A DNA stretch of 6,601 nt from Betaproteobacteria bacterium (lineage in GTDB: Bacteria > Pseudomonadota > Gammaproteobacteria > Burkholderiales > Burkholderiaceae), in assembly GCA_018969885.1 (NCBI GenBank), contig JAGWXN010000185.1, positions 1 to 6,601 of the forward strand, read 5' to 3'. Below the pieces are notes generated by a model. The model saw only the letters and a program-made list of their open reading frames with translations. It ran no database searches and was not told the origin of the DNA. Position numbers and translations under genes: made by a program. This document shows, one piece after another, positions 1-5,705 of this stretch. Each line of letters begins with the position of its first letter. Positions within the stretch are counted from its first letter, which is position 1.

Positions 1-138
1 ACCCGCCAGGACGCCAAGCGCCACATCGTCATAGCCCGTCTGCTGCGCGATATCTGGCAGCAGCACCGGAAAGGCGCCGAGCGCAAAGGTGTTGCAGAAC
101 ACGAGCGCCGCCACCAGCCGAACCGGCTGCGTTACCAA
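1..138 (-). CDS. MFS transporter, N-terminal fragment (runs off left edge)
   Basis: The first 46 codons of a membrane carrier are visible; the rest lies outside the window. The translation starts LVTQPVRLVAALVFCNTFAL (first residue Met if TTG initiates) and continues through GAFPVLLPDIA to DVALGVLAG. This is the usual first transmembrane helix of major facilitator carriers, with an LLPDIA-type end and then an entry into helix 2. No ATG or GTG lies in frame near the start. The TTG at 138-136 is chosen because an AGGAG sits 7 bases upstream and the similarity begins there. The gene begins 31 bases after the Bug-protein stop on the same strand, so it is probably the third gene of that operon. 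Its substrate cannot be told from this fragment. The family call is fairly sure; the exact start is less so. Confidence 0.7.
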   Translation of the reverse strand, partial: MVTQPVRLVAALVFCNTFALGAFPVLLPDIAQQTGYDDVALGVLAG

Positions 139-145
139 GGTCGGG

Positions 146-150
146 CTCCT
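146..150 (-). promoter_or_regulatory. Ribosome binding site supporting a TTG start
   Basis: On the minus strand this reads AGGAG, 7 bases before the TTG of the downstream MFS gene. It lies in the 31-base gap after the Bug gene. It is the main reason for preferring the non-ATG start, since no in-frame ATG or GTG is available between the Bug stop and the first conserved residues. Confidence 0.6.
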
Positions 151-169
151 GCGAGCGGTTGGCGATGAA

Positions 170-1153
170 TCACTCGATCCGCACACCCGCGCGCGCCACC
201 ACGCCGCGCCACTGCTCGATTTCGCTGCGGATGCGGTCGCGAAACTGATTGGGCGATCCCTCAGGCGCAGGCGCCACGCCGTCTTGCGCGAGTTGCTCTG
301 CGGTTTCACGGAGCGAGAGCGTACGACGGCTCTCGCTCACCAGGCGCGTAACGATGTCGGAAGACACCCCGGCTGGACCGATCATGCCGTGCCAGATCGG
401 TACGTCATAGGCCGGCAGCCCCGACTCGGCGATCGTCGGAATCGCGGCCAGGGAACCGAGGCGTTCGCGGGTCGTCACCGCGAGCGCGCGCAGCGCCCCC
501 GACTGCACATGAGGAAGCGCGGTCGCGGTGCTGCTGAAAAACAGCTGCGTCTGGCCCGCCATGGTGTCAGTGAGCGCCGGGCCCGTCCCCTTGTAGGGGA
601 TGTGCGTCATCTGAAGCCCCGCCATATCGGCGAACAGCGCGCACGCGAGATGCGTGATGCTGCCCTGCCCGGCCGATGCGTAATTGAGCGAACCGGGCCG
701 CGCCCGGGCAAGCGCCACCAACTCGCTGAAATTTGCAACGGGAAGTGATTTAGGCACCACGACCAGCATCGGCCCTTGCGAAAACTGGATCACGGGCGTG
801 ATGTCGGTGACAGGGTCAAAACGCAGTCGATAAAGACTGGGCGTGACGGTGTAACTCGAGGCGATCAATCCGAAGGTGTGCCCGTCTGGGGGTGACTTCA
901 CCACCAGCTCGATCCCGAGCGTACTGCCCGCACCGGGTCGGTTTTCCACCACCACCGGCTGCCCCAGCGCCTGGCCGAGGCGTTGGGCCATGAAGCGACC
1001 AATGAAGTCGGAACCGCCACCGGTTGCAAACGGCACGACGAGCCTGATGGGGCGGGTAGGCCAGGTCTGGGCGCGCGCGGCGCCCCCCACGGCAGCAAGG
1101 GCTCCGGCAGCGAGGAGCGCGCGGCCAGCGCTTCGGCGATCGATCGGTGTCAT
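170..1153 (-). CDS. Bug/TctC-family periplasmic solute-binding protein
   Basis: This 327-residue protein is the extracytoplasmic binding component of the tripartite tricarboxylate transporter type, usually capturing small carboxylates or related solutes in the periplasm. Residues 1-29 form a signal peptide with a Tat-like twin arginine (R6-R7), a hydrophobic stretch (ALLAAGALAAVGGAA) and an ARA|Q cleavage site. Family hallmarks follow: WPTRPIRLVVPF and a GGGSD loop (31-49), RPGAGSTLGIELV (72-84), PPDGHTF (88-94), YASAGQGSITHLA (158-170) and HIPYKGTGPALTDTMAG (184-200). The length is normal for the family. The start at 1153 has AAGGAGG 9 bases upstream and gives the signal peptide; an in-frame ATG 22 codons earlier would bury it. 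The ATG overlaps the upstream MFS stop as ATGA, suggesting coupled translation. No TctA/TctB membrane genes are visible, which is common for Bug proteins. The ligand is unknown. Confidence 0.95.
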   Translation of the reverse strand: MTPIDRRSAGRALLAAGALAAVGGAARAQTWPTRPIRLVVPFATGGGSDFIGRFMAQRLGQALGQPVVVENRPGAGSTLGIELVVKSPPDGHTFGLIASSYTVTPSLYRLRFDPVTDITPVIQFSQGPMLVVVPKSLPVANFSELVALARARPGSLNYASAGQGSITHLACALFADMAGLQMTHIPYKGTGPALTDTMAGQTQLFFSSTATALPHVQSGALRALAVTTRERLGSLAAIPTIAESGLPAYDVPIWHGMIGPAGVSSDIVTRLVSESRRTLSLRETAEQLAQDGVAPAPEGSPNQFRDRIRSEIEQWRGVVARAGVRIE

Positions 1154-2478
1154 GAAGTAACGCCTCCTTCCGTTGGCCTGCTCAGCGACATCACAGGACG
1201 CCCTGGTCGAATTCTCCAAAGAAGAAAAATGACAATGGCGACGGTGACCAGATTCCAGCCGATTCCGTTGGCAAACGCGACATCGTAGGAGCCGGTGAGA
1301 TCAAACACTTTGCCAGACAGCCAGCCACCCAACGCCATGCCTGCCTGCCCGCCGACCAGCACACCGCCGGTCCGAGCGCCCGCCTGTTCTGGCGGAAAGT
1401 GCTCCCGCACGATGATCGCGTAAGCTGGAATGATCCCCCCCTGAAACAGACCGAACATGGCTGAAATCACGTACAGCGAGGCGAGGGTATCGAAGGGAAG
1501 AAACAGCGCAAGCGCCACCGCCTGCAGCGCGGTGCCAAGGAGAAGCGTGCGCAGGCCCCCGATCTGGTCGGAAATCCAGCCCGAGGCCAGGCGGCTCAGT
1601 ACGCCGCATCCCAGCATGAGTGAGAGCATCTCGGCACCACGCGCGGCACCAAAGCCCAGGTCGGTGCAGTACGCCACGATATGTACCTGCGGCATGGCCA
1701 TCGCCACGCAGCATCCCACGGCGGCAATGAACAACACCCATTGGGCGGTGTTGACCGGCAACCCGAATGGGCGATTGGGGGTGATGCCTGAAGTCTGGGC
1801 ATCGGCCAACGGCGAGCGTCCGACAACTCTCGGTGGGCGCTCGCGGATGAACAGACTTAGCCCCACGATGCCGAGGCCGCACACCACGCCCAACCACCAG
1901 AATGTGCCGCGCCAGCCGATTGCTTCGATGCCTGCCTGGACAATGGGCGGCCAGATTGTGCCCGCAAGAAAGTTGCCGCTGGCAACCACCGCTACCGCAA
2001 CCCCCCTGCGTTTCTGCCACCAAAGCGCGGTGTCTGCCATCAGGGGTCCGTAGGAACTGCCAATGCCCAGAAATCCGAGCAGCACACAGTGCGCGATGAC
2101 GAACACTGCCAGCCCCGGCGCTGACGCCGCAAGCCCAAACCCGGCGAGGGTTCCCACTCCGCCCAGGGCCAGCACTCGCCACACCCCAAATCGGTCCGCC
2201 CAGCGCCCGCACAGGTAGCCCCCTGCGCCCAGGCCCACCATCATGGCGGTATAGGCAAAGGCCGCTTCACCGCGTCCGATACCGAAGTCTCGCTGCACTG
2301 CCGGGAGCGCGACCGCGAGGACATACATGGGCGCATTGCCCAGCGTGGCCGCGATCAGGGCCACCGCCAACCGCCAGGCGGCCGCGCGCGAATCAATCAG
2401 CGAAGGGTCCGCCGGCTGGTCGTGCACCACCCGCAGCGCGGCGCCCGCAGCATGCAGCCTCCTTCGCACAAGACCCAT
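1150..2478 (-). CDS. MFS transporter, monocarboxylate/OFA-like
   Basis: This 442-residue polytopic inner-membrane carrier of the major facilitator superfamily probably has 12 helices in two halves. After a 34-residue basic N-terminus, helix 1 holds LAVALIAATLGNAPMYVLAV. The classic helix 2-3 loop motif is GRWADRFGVWRVL (91-103), and its second-half counterpart is RLASGWISDQIGGLRTL (296-312). The stretch at 141-176 (SSYGPL, WWQKRRGVAVAVVASGN) resembles the helix 4-5 region of monocarboxylate/oxalate-type carriers, so an organic acid substrate is plausible but inferred. A hydrophilic linker at about 212-245 separates the halves. The ATG at 2478 has a GGAG 10 bases upstream; GTG codons at residues 17-18 are weaker alternatives. 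The stop overlaps the Bug start by ATGA, and codons 437-439 carry the Bug ribosome binding site. Together they imply one transcript and a shared uptake role. Confidence 0.93.
   Translation of the reverse strand: MGLVRRRLHAAGAALRVVHDQPADPSLIDSRAAAWRLAVALIAATLGNAPMYVLAVALPAVQRDFGIGRGEAAFAYTAMMVGLGAGGYLCGRWADRFGVWRVLALGGVGTLAGFGLAASAPGLAVFVIAHCVLLGFLGIGSSYGPLMADTALWWQKRRGVAVAVVASGNFLAGTIWPPIVQAGIEAIGWRGTFWWLGVVCGLGIVGLSLFIRERPPRVVGRSPLADAQTSGITPNRPFGLPVNTAQWVLFIAAVGCCVAMAMPQVHIVAYCTDLGFGAARGAEMLSLMLGCGVLSRLASGWISDQIGGLRTLLLGTALQAVALALFLPFDTLASLYVISAMFGLFQGGIIPAYAIIVREHFPPEQAGARTGGVLVGGQAGMALGGWLSGKVFDLTGSYDVAFANGIGWNLVTVAIVIFLLWRIRPGRPVMSLSRPTEGGVTS
1163..1169 (-). promoter_or_regulatory. Shine-Dalgarno of the Bug gene inside the MFS 3' end
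   Basis: On the minus strand this reads AAGGAGG, a near-perfect anti-16S match 9 bases before the Bug ATG. It is embedded in the Glu-Gly-Gly codons near the end of the MFS carrier, six residues before its stop. With the ATGA overlap it decides the Bug start and suggests that ribosomes finishing the carrier can restart on the binding protein. Confidence 0.8.
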
Positions 2479-2592
2479 TGGAACAGCTCTCCGATTGGAT
2501 TGACGGCCGGCCGCGGTGGGGCGTTCGCGAAACCCTCGCGCAGCGATCTGCTGAGTGGGCGATTATGAAGGGCCCGGGGGTCAGGGCACCGA
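2479..2592. other. Short intergenic gap before the MFS operon
   Basis: These 114 bases separate the TonB-like gene from the MFS gene on the minus strand. They contain a CGGCCGGCCG palindrome (2504-2513) and GGGCCC/CCCGGG blocks but no terminator with a T-run. I see no convincing sigma-70 promoter. It is undecided whether the MFS gene is read from its own promoter here or through from the TonB-like gene. Confidence 0.4.
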
Positions 2593-2976
2593 TCATCTCG
2601 TGGCTGGTGAAATCTCCGGGTGCGGATCCACAAACGTTACCCTGAGCGTCGTCTGCCAGCGGCTGCGCGCCGAGGCGTCATCCTGGCCGGCCGGGCTGGC
2701 AAATCGAAAATCCAGCGCGAGGCGCAGTGCCGCCTCATCAAGCCGCAGATGGCCCGACGATTCGAGCAGACGAACGCGATACGGCACGCCATCTGGCGCC
2801 ACCGCAAGCAGCAGCCTCGCCGATCCTGACTCCCGCGCAAGCCGGGAAACCTCCGGGTAGTAGCGCTCCTGATCGGGGCGGTGGCGAATGACCAGCGTGG
2901 TGAAATCATGGTGCGGCAGGCGGGCAAAACGCTCGCCCAGGCCGAGTCGGTCTAACCACGTATCCAGAAATCCCAT
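2593..2976 (-). CDS. Small TonB C-terminal-domain-like protein
   Basis: The product is 127 residues. Residues 39-92 match the TonB C-terminal fold pattern: YYPEVSRLARESGSARLLLAV, then APDGVPYRVRLLESSG, then LRLDEAALRLALDFRF. The SSG-x(4)-LD-x-AAL signature followed by an RF strand is typical of TonB/TolA-like C-terminal domains, and the end (about 107-120) gives the last strand. Unlike true TonB proteins it has no N-terminal membrane helix, proline-rich spacer or obvious signal peptide. Residues 1-38 are charged and mildly amphipathic (MGFLDTWLDRLGLGERFARL). The ATG at 2976 is the best start available, although its ribosome site (GAGCGAG) is weak; an in-frame TTG 8 codons upstream has none. 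It is divergent from the HiPIP gene and 114 bases upstream of the MFS gene on the same strand. Its role is unknown; it could be soluble, or the shortened relic of a TonB-like protein. Confidence 0.75.
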   Translation of the reverse strand: MGFLDTWLDRLGLGERFARLPHHDFTTLVIRHRPDQERYYPEVSRLARESGSARLLLAVAPDGVPYRVRLLESSGHLRLDEAALRLALDFRFASPAGQDDASARSRWQTTLRVTFVDPHPEISPATR

Positions 2977-3002
2977 GACTCGCTCACGTAATCCCAAGCG
3001 TT

Positions 3003-3031
3003 TTGCTGGGGCAGGGTCAAAGAAGGATACT
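3003..3031 (+). promoter_or_regulatory. Candidate sigma-70 promoter for the HiPIP gene
   Basis: TTGCTG (3003-3008) and GATACT (3026-3031) are separated by exactly 17 bases. The -10 box matches 4 of 6 consensus positions and the -35 only 3 of 6. It would start transcription near 3038 and leave an untranslated leader of about 115 bases containing the two palindromes at 3100-3124. The element is weak and is offered only because spacing and direction fit. Confidence 0.25.
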
Positions 3032-3099
3032 CCCCGGCCGCGGGCAGTTTCACCGGCGCACAGACCTGATTTCCAATTGCGCCGGAGCGTCTGCACCGC

Positions 3100-3124
3100 A
3101 CCGATATCGGTTCGCCGATCTCGG
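3100..3124. promoter_or_regulatory. Tandem palindromes in the HiPIP upstream region
   Basis: ACCGATATCGGT (3100-3111) is a perfect 12-base inverted repeat. Fourteen bases further on, CCGATCTCGG (3115-3124) repeats the core CCGATATCGG with one change. The pair ends 29 bases before the HiPIP ATG, inside the divergent spacer shared with the TonB-like gene. Two similar dyads spaced near one and a half helical turns could be an operator for a dimeric regulator, or small hairpins in the leader RNA. No regulator is identified. Confidence 0.3.
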
Positions 3125-3153
3125 CTCACCCAAAATCTCCTGGAGAAAGCAGC

Positions 3154-3462
3154 ATGAACAAGCGACGTGCGTTTCTGGCCACCACGGTCTGCGGATTTGC
3201 AGGCATCAGTGTGGTGACAGTGGGCCCTGTCAGTGCCCAAACCATGGTGGCCGAGACTGATCCGCAGGCCGCAGCGCTGGGTTACAAGGCAAACACCGCT
3301 CAGGTAGATCAGAAGAAGTTTGCCAAACATAACGCCGAGCAGAAGTGCGTCAACTGCCAGCTCTATCAGAGCAAGGCTGCTGATAACGGCGCCTGCACGA
3401 TTTTCCCTGGCAAGCTGGTCGCGGCAGCCGGTTGGTGCAGCGCCTACCAGAAGAAGGCCTGA
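3154..3462 (+). CDS. hip: High-potential iron-sulfur protein (HiPIP)
   Basis: This 102-residue periplasmic electron carrier has one [4Fe-4S] cluster cycling between 3+ and 2+. In this family it passes electrons from the bc1 complex to terminal oxidases or photosynthetic reaction centres. The four cluster ligands are Cys65, Cys68, Cys81 and Cys95, in CVNCQLYQ, ACTIFPGKLV and AAGWCSAY, all close to the family pattern. Tyr44 in ALGYKANT fits the conserved tyrosine near the cluster. The N-terminus is a Tat signal, KRRAFLA (R4-R5, F7, L8), then a hydrophobic run and a likely SAQ cleavage around residue 29, as expected because the cluster is inserted before export. Length is typical (about 73 mature residues). 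The start has GGAG 8 bases upstream. It appears monocistronic, with a hairpin shortly after its stop. The direct partner is not visible. The symbol is the conventional one for the family. Confidence 0.95.
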   Translation: MNKRRAFLATTVCGFAGISVVTVGPVSAQTMVAETDPQAAALGYKANTAQVDQKKFAKHNAEQKCVNCQLYQSKAADNGACTIFPGKLVAAAGWCSAYQKKA

Positions 3463-3477
3463 GCGCCCTTCTCCCTT

Positions 3478-3510
3478 GCGGGCCTCGCCGGTCGTTCCGG
3501 CCGGGCCCGC
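3478..3510 (+). terminator. GC-rich hairpin downstream of HiPIP
   Basis: Outer arms GCGGGCC (3478-3484) and GGCCCGC (3504-3510) and inner arms GCCGG (3487-3491) and CCGGC (3497-3501) close on a TCGTT loop. Between them lie two opposed bases that give one wobble and one mismatch. The stem is about 14 pairs and begins 15 bases after the HiPIP stop. There is no T-run after it, so it may be a transcript-stabilising 3' hairpin or a weak terminator rather than a classical intrinsic terminator. Confidence is for the structure; the role is inferred. Confidence 0.5.
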
Positions 3511-3583
3511 ACTGCCCCTCAAGCGGTCCGGATTCGGGGCACACTCCGCAGTGAGTGCGATCAACCACCACTTTCGGAGCATC

Positions 3584-3667
3584 ATGAATCGCTCACACAC
3601 GTGCCCGCTCCGGCTTGCGCTCGCGCCTTGTCTCGCCGGCGAAGCTAAGCTCAGGAACTCGCCATGA
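3584..3667 (+). CDS. Possible 27-residue leader ORF before the dehydrogenase
   Basis: An ATG at 3584, preceded by CGGAG at short spacing (4 bases), opens a 27-codon frame beginning MNRSHTCPLRLALAPCLAGE. Its TGA overlaps the dehydrogenase ATG as ATGA (3664-3667). The dehydrogenase also has its own AGGA at 3653-3656 inside this ORF, so coupling is possible but not required. The peptide has a modestly hydrophobic middle but resembles no known leader, and the gene-sized frame it sits in is open further upstream. It may be chance. Conservation of the frame in relatives would decide. Confidence 0.2.
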   Translation: MNRSHTCPLRLALAPCLAGEAKLRNSP

Positions 3668-4725
3668 AGATCGTCGTTCTGCCGGGCGACGGCATCGGCC
3701 AGGAAACCATGGCAGTCGCGGTCGCGCTGCTGGAGACCGCGGCCCAGCGGTTCAACCTCGACCTGACCCTCGAGCACGATCTGGCGGGGCACGCATCGCT
3801 TAAGGTCCATGGCGCCACCGTGACGGAAGATTTGCTCGCGAAGGTCCAGGCTGCGGACGGGCTCATGCTCGGCCCAATGTCCACCTACGATTTCAAGGAC
3901 GAGAGCAAGGGAGAGATCAATCCGTCAAAGTTTTTTCGAAAACGGCTCGATCTGTTCGCCAACATCAGGCCAGCTCGCACTTTTCCCGGCATTCCAACCA
4001 TCAGCCGCCCGTTCGATATGGTGGTGGTGCGAGAGAACACCGAGGGCTTCTACGCCGACCGCAACGTCGAGTCCGGCAACAGCGAAATCCTCGTGACACC
4101 CGATGTAGCGATTTCGCTTCGGCGCATTACGCGCGCCTGCTGTGAGCGGGTTGCCCGAAGCGCATTCGAACTCGCCATGCAGCGACGCAGGCGTCTCACC
4201 CTGGTGCATAAGCACAACGTGCTCAAGATCACCGACGGAATTTTTCTGGATGCATGCCACCGGGTTGGCAAAGATTTTCCCGAGGTTCAAGTCGATGACG
4301 AGATCGTCGACGCGATGATGGCGCACGTGGTCCGCGATCCTGCACGGTTCGATGTGATCGTGACCACCAACATGTTTGGCGACATTCTGTCCGACCTGAC
4401 TGCAGAGCTGTCCGGCAGCCTGGGGCTGGGCGGGTCGCTCAACGCGGGGGCGGACCACGCCATGGGTCAGGCGGCCCACGGCTCGGCACCTGACATCGCG
4501 GGTCAGGATCTTGCCAACCCCTTTTCGCAGGTGGTCTCCGCGGCCATGCTGCTAGCCTGGCTGTCACAGCGAAGCGGTCATGCGCAGTACCTGCTGGCCT
4601 CGCGTGCAATTGAGACCGCCATGGAACGATGCATTGCCGAGCAGCAGGTCACGCGCGACATCGGCGGCCGTCTGGGTACGCGCGCTGTGGGCCAAGCGCT
4701 GGTGAGGCACCTTCGCGAGGCCTGA
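3664..4725 (+). CDS. NAD-type isocitrate/isopropylmalate-family dehydrogenase
   Basis: This 353-residue cytoplasmic enzyme belongs to the beta-decarboxylating 2-hydroxyacid dehydrogenases, which oxidise and decarboxylate acids such as isocitrate, 3-isopropylmalate, homoisocitrate, tartrate or D-malate with Mg/Mn. Landmarks: LPGDGIG (6-12), [11 protein letters not shown] (95-105, R92 and R102), [10 protein letters not shown] (121-130, R123 and Y130), [10 protein letters not shown] (183-192, catalytic Lys183), metal aspartates D216, D240 and D244 (FGDILSD) and HGSAPDIAG (272-280). Asp277-Ile278 replace the Lys-Tyr pair that binds the NADP phosphate in E. coli isocitrate dehydrogenase, so NAD is the likely cofactor. 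The substrate loop reads [11 protein letters not shown], with Asn86 and Ser88 where isocitrate enzymes have Ser and Asn, and lacks the leucines of isopropylmalate enzymes. The substrate is therefore open. AGGA lies 7 bases before the ATG. It stands alone, with no leuC/leuD or TCA neighbours. Confidence 0.92.
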   Translation: MKIVVLPGDGIGQETMAVAVALLETAAQRFNLDLTLEHDLAGHASLKVHGATVTEDLLAKVQAADGLMLGPMSTYDFKDESKGEINPSKFFRKRLDLFANIRPARTFPGIPTISRPFDMVVVRENTEGFYADRNVESGNSEILVTPDVAISLRRITRACCERVARSAFELAMQRRRRLTLVHKHNVLKITDGIFLDACHRVGKDFPEVQVDDEIVDAMMAHVVRDPARFDVIVTTNMFGDILSDLTAELSGSLGLGGSLNAGADHAMGQAAHGSAPDIAGQDLANPFSQVVSAAMLLAWLSQRSGHAQYLLASRAIETAMERCIAEQQVTRDIGGRLGTRAVGQALVRHLREA

Positions 4726-4749
4726 CCTCGGACCCGCGCGAGGCGTTTT
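4726..4749 (+). terminator. Candidate intrinsic terminator after the dehydrogenase
   Basis: CCTCG (4726-4730) and CGAGG (4739-4743) form a short stem with an 8-base loop, followed by CGTTTT. It starts immediately after the dehydrogenase stop. The stem is only 5 pairs and the T-run has 4 bases, so it would be weak. A competing hairpin uses CGAGG at 4716-4720 with the same CCTCG arm. The convergent flavin-protein gene ends 65 bases further on. Confidence 0.4.
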
Positions 4750-4813
4750 CCTGCATCGAGCGGTACTCCCAGGCATGTGCCCGGGCGGGCTTTGCTCAGG
4801 CTGGTATTGATCG

Positions 4814-5548
4814 CTAGGCAAACGTCTGAGCCCAGGCGTCGCTCAGAGCCACTTCCAGCAGTTCGCCTGCTGCATAGCGGGAAAGACTCTCCGGACGCGC
4901 GACGCCTGGTCGCAGCCGCCCGCATGGGGCTGGCGCGCCAATGACCGTACGCACCGGAATACGCTCGGCATAAATGGGTAGCGCATAGTCTTCATCGTCA
5001 TCGACAACGCCTCGGGCTCGAATTTTCGCTGATGCCTCCTCGATCTCCATCCAGACCACCGCGGTGGCTTTGATCTCTTGATCAGAGGCGGGCCTGAGGC
5101 TTGCCGTTCGGCCAGGAAAAAACCGATCGACCATCATCGTGAGCGCATGGGCCTTCTGTTCAGAATCCTCGAGCAGACGCGCGCAGCCGAAGGCCATCAC
5201 CGAGCGATAGTCAGCCGAATGGTTAAAACCACTCCGCGCAAGGACCAGGCTGTCAAAGTGGGTGACCGTGAGGCACGCACGTTCGCCGTCGGACAGGTTT
5301 CGAAGCATGCGGCTTGCACTACTGCCGTGCCAGTAAAGGCGTGAGCCCTCTCGCCAGAAAAGCGTAGGCGTGCAAAAAGGTTGACCGTCGATCACGTAGG
5401 CCACATGCGCGAGCGCCGCGGCATCCAGAAGCCGGTGCACCGTGGCTTGGTCATAGTGGCCGCGATCATGGCGGCGCCTGACGCGATTCCGGTCGCTCAC
5501 CGGATACTGTTCGGTCGATTCATCCTGCGGTTGACGGGACTCAGCCAT
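4814..5548 (-). CDS. Pyridoxamine 5'-phosphate oxidase-family flavin protein
   Basis: This 244-residue protein is a predicted split beta-barrel FMN- or F420-type binding protein of the PNPOx-like superfamily (the NimA-like group), probably cytoplasmic. After a polar N-terminus come NRVRRRHDRGHYDQATVHRLLDAA (21-44), HVAYVIDGQPFCTPTLFWREG (48-68), LYWHGSSASRMLRNL (71-85), then a core strand with CLTVTHFDSLVLARSGFNHSADYRSVMAFG (92-121). The HGSSASR and NHSADYRSV blocks are typical of the group and correspond to the cofactor-binding face. The acidic tail region has DDDED (183-187) and a Pro-rich end. Known relatives reduce nitro-compounds or bind flavin, but many have no known substrate. The start at 5548 is preferred over an ATG 7 codons upstream because GAGAGGA lies 5 bases before it. 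The gene converges on the dehydrogenase and diverges from the solute-binding gene; no partner is evident. Confidence 0.88.
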   Translation of the reverse strand: MAESRQPQDESTEQYPVSDRNRVRRRHDRGHYDQATVHRLLDAAALAHVAYVIDGQPFCTPTLFWREGSRLYWHGSSASRMLRNLSDGERACLTVTHFDSLVLARSGFNHSADYRSVMAFGCARLLEDSEQKAHALTMMVDRFFPGRTASLRPASDQEIKATAVVWMEIEEASAKIRARGVVDDDEDYALPIYAERIPVRTVIGAPAPCGRLRPGVARPESLSRYAAGELLEVALSDAWAQTFA

Positions 5549-5705
5549 GGGGATCCTCTCAGAGACCATGCTCGTGAGTCGATGCTATCACCGCCCCGCC
5601 AGCTGCCGGCGACCCGCGCCTCCTGGGCGCGCGCCTGAAACGCCACGCACACCGACGACTCGAGTGTGTAATAGTCCGGCAGCCAACCTTGCATCGGAAA
5701 TCATC
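5549..5705. other. Divergent spacer, flavin protein / solute-binding protein
   Basis: These 157 bases must carry promoters for both directions. The only AT-rich spot is around GTGTAATAGT (5666-5675), a possible -10 for the plus-strand gene, but I find no acceptable -35 at the right distance. The plus-strand frame remains open across this stretch, yet its translation is Pro/Arg/Cys-rich and unlike the protein that follows. Confidence 0.3.
5554..5560 (-). promoter_or_regulatory. Ribosome binding site choosing the flavin-protein start
   Basis: On the minus strand this is GAGAGGA, 5 bases before the ATG at 5548. The alternative in-frame ATG at 5569 has no comparable purine-rich site, so the shorter 244-residue product is preferred. 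This site would lie inside the coding region if the longer form were made. Confidence 0.6.

Noticed and set aside
89..748. Plus-strand 219-residue frame opposite the Bug gene
   Set aside because: The translation is Arg/His-rich with no domain and is the antisense of a clearly coding Bug protein.
1154..1219. Longer start for the Bug protein (22 extra residues)
   Set aside because: It would place a polar stretch before the signal peptide and overlap the MFS gene deeply, while the ATG at 1153 has a near-perfect ribosome site.
2504..2513. CGGCCGGCCG palindrome
   Set aside because: It is a simple GC palindrome expected often in such DNA, with no paired repeat or position suggesting an operator.
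2393..2596. Minus-strand 67-residue frame whose ATG overlaps the TonB-like stop as ATGA
   Set aside because: It runs into the MFS start in another frame, has a Cys/Arg-rich low-quality translation and no recognisable domain. The overlap is probably chance.
2977..3810. Long minus-strand open frame continuing upstream of the TonB-like gene through the HiPIP and into the dehydrogenase
   Set aside because: It runs antisense to two well-supported genes, its translation shows no family features, and the recognisable protein begins at 2976. GC-rich sequence often leaves such frames open.
5547..5705. N-terminal extension of the solute-binding protein from an upstream ATG
   Set aside because: The added 53 residues are Pro/Arg/Cys-rich, contain no signal peptide, and overlap the start region of the divergent gene.
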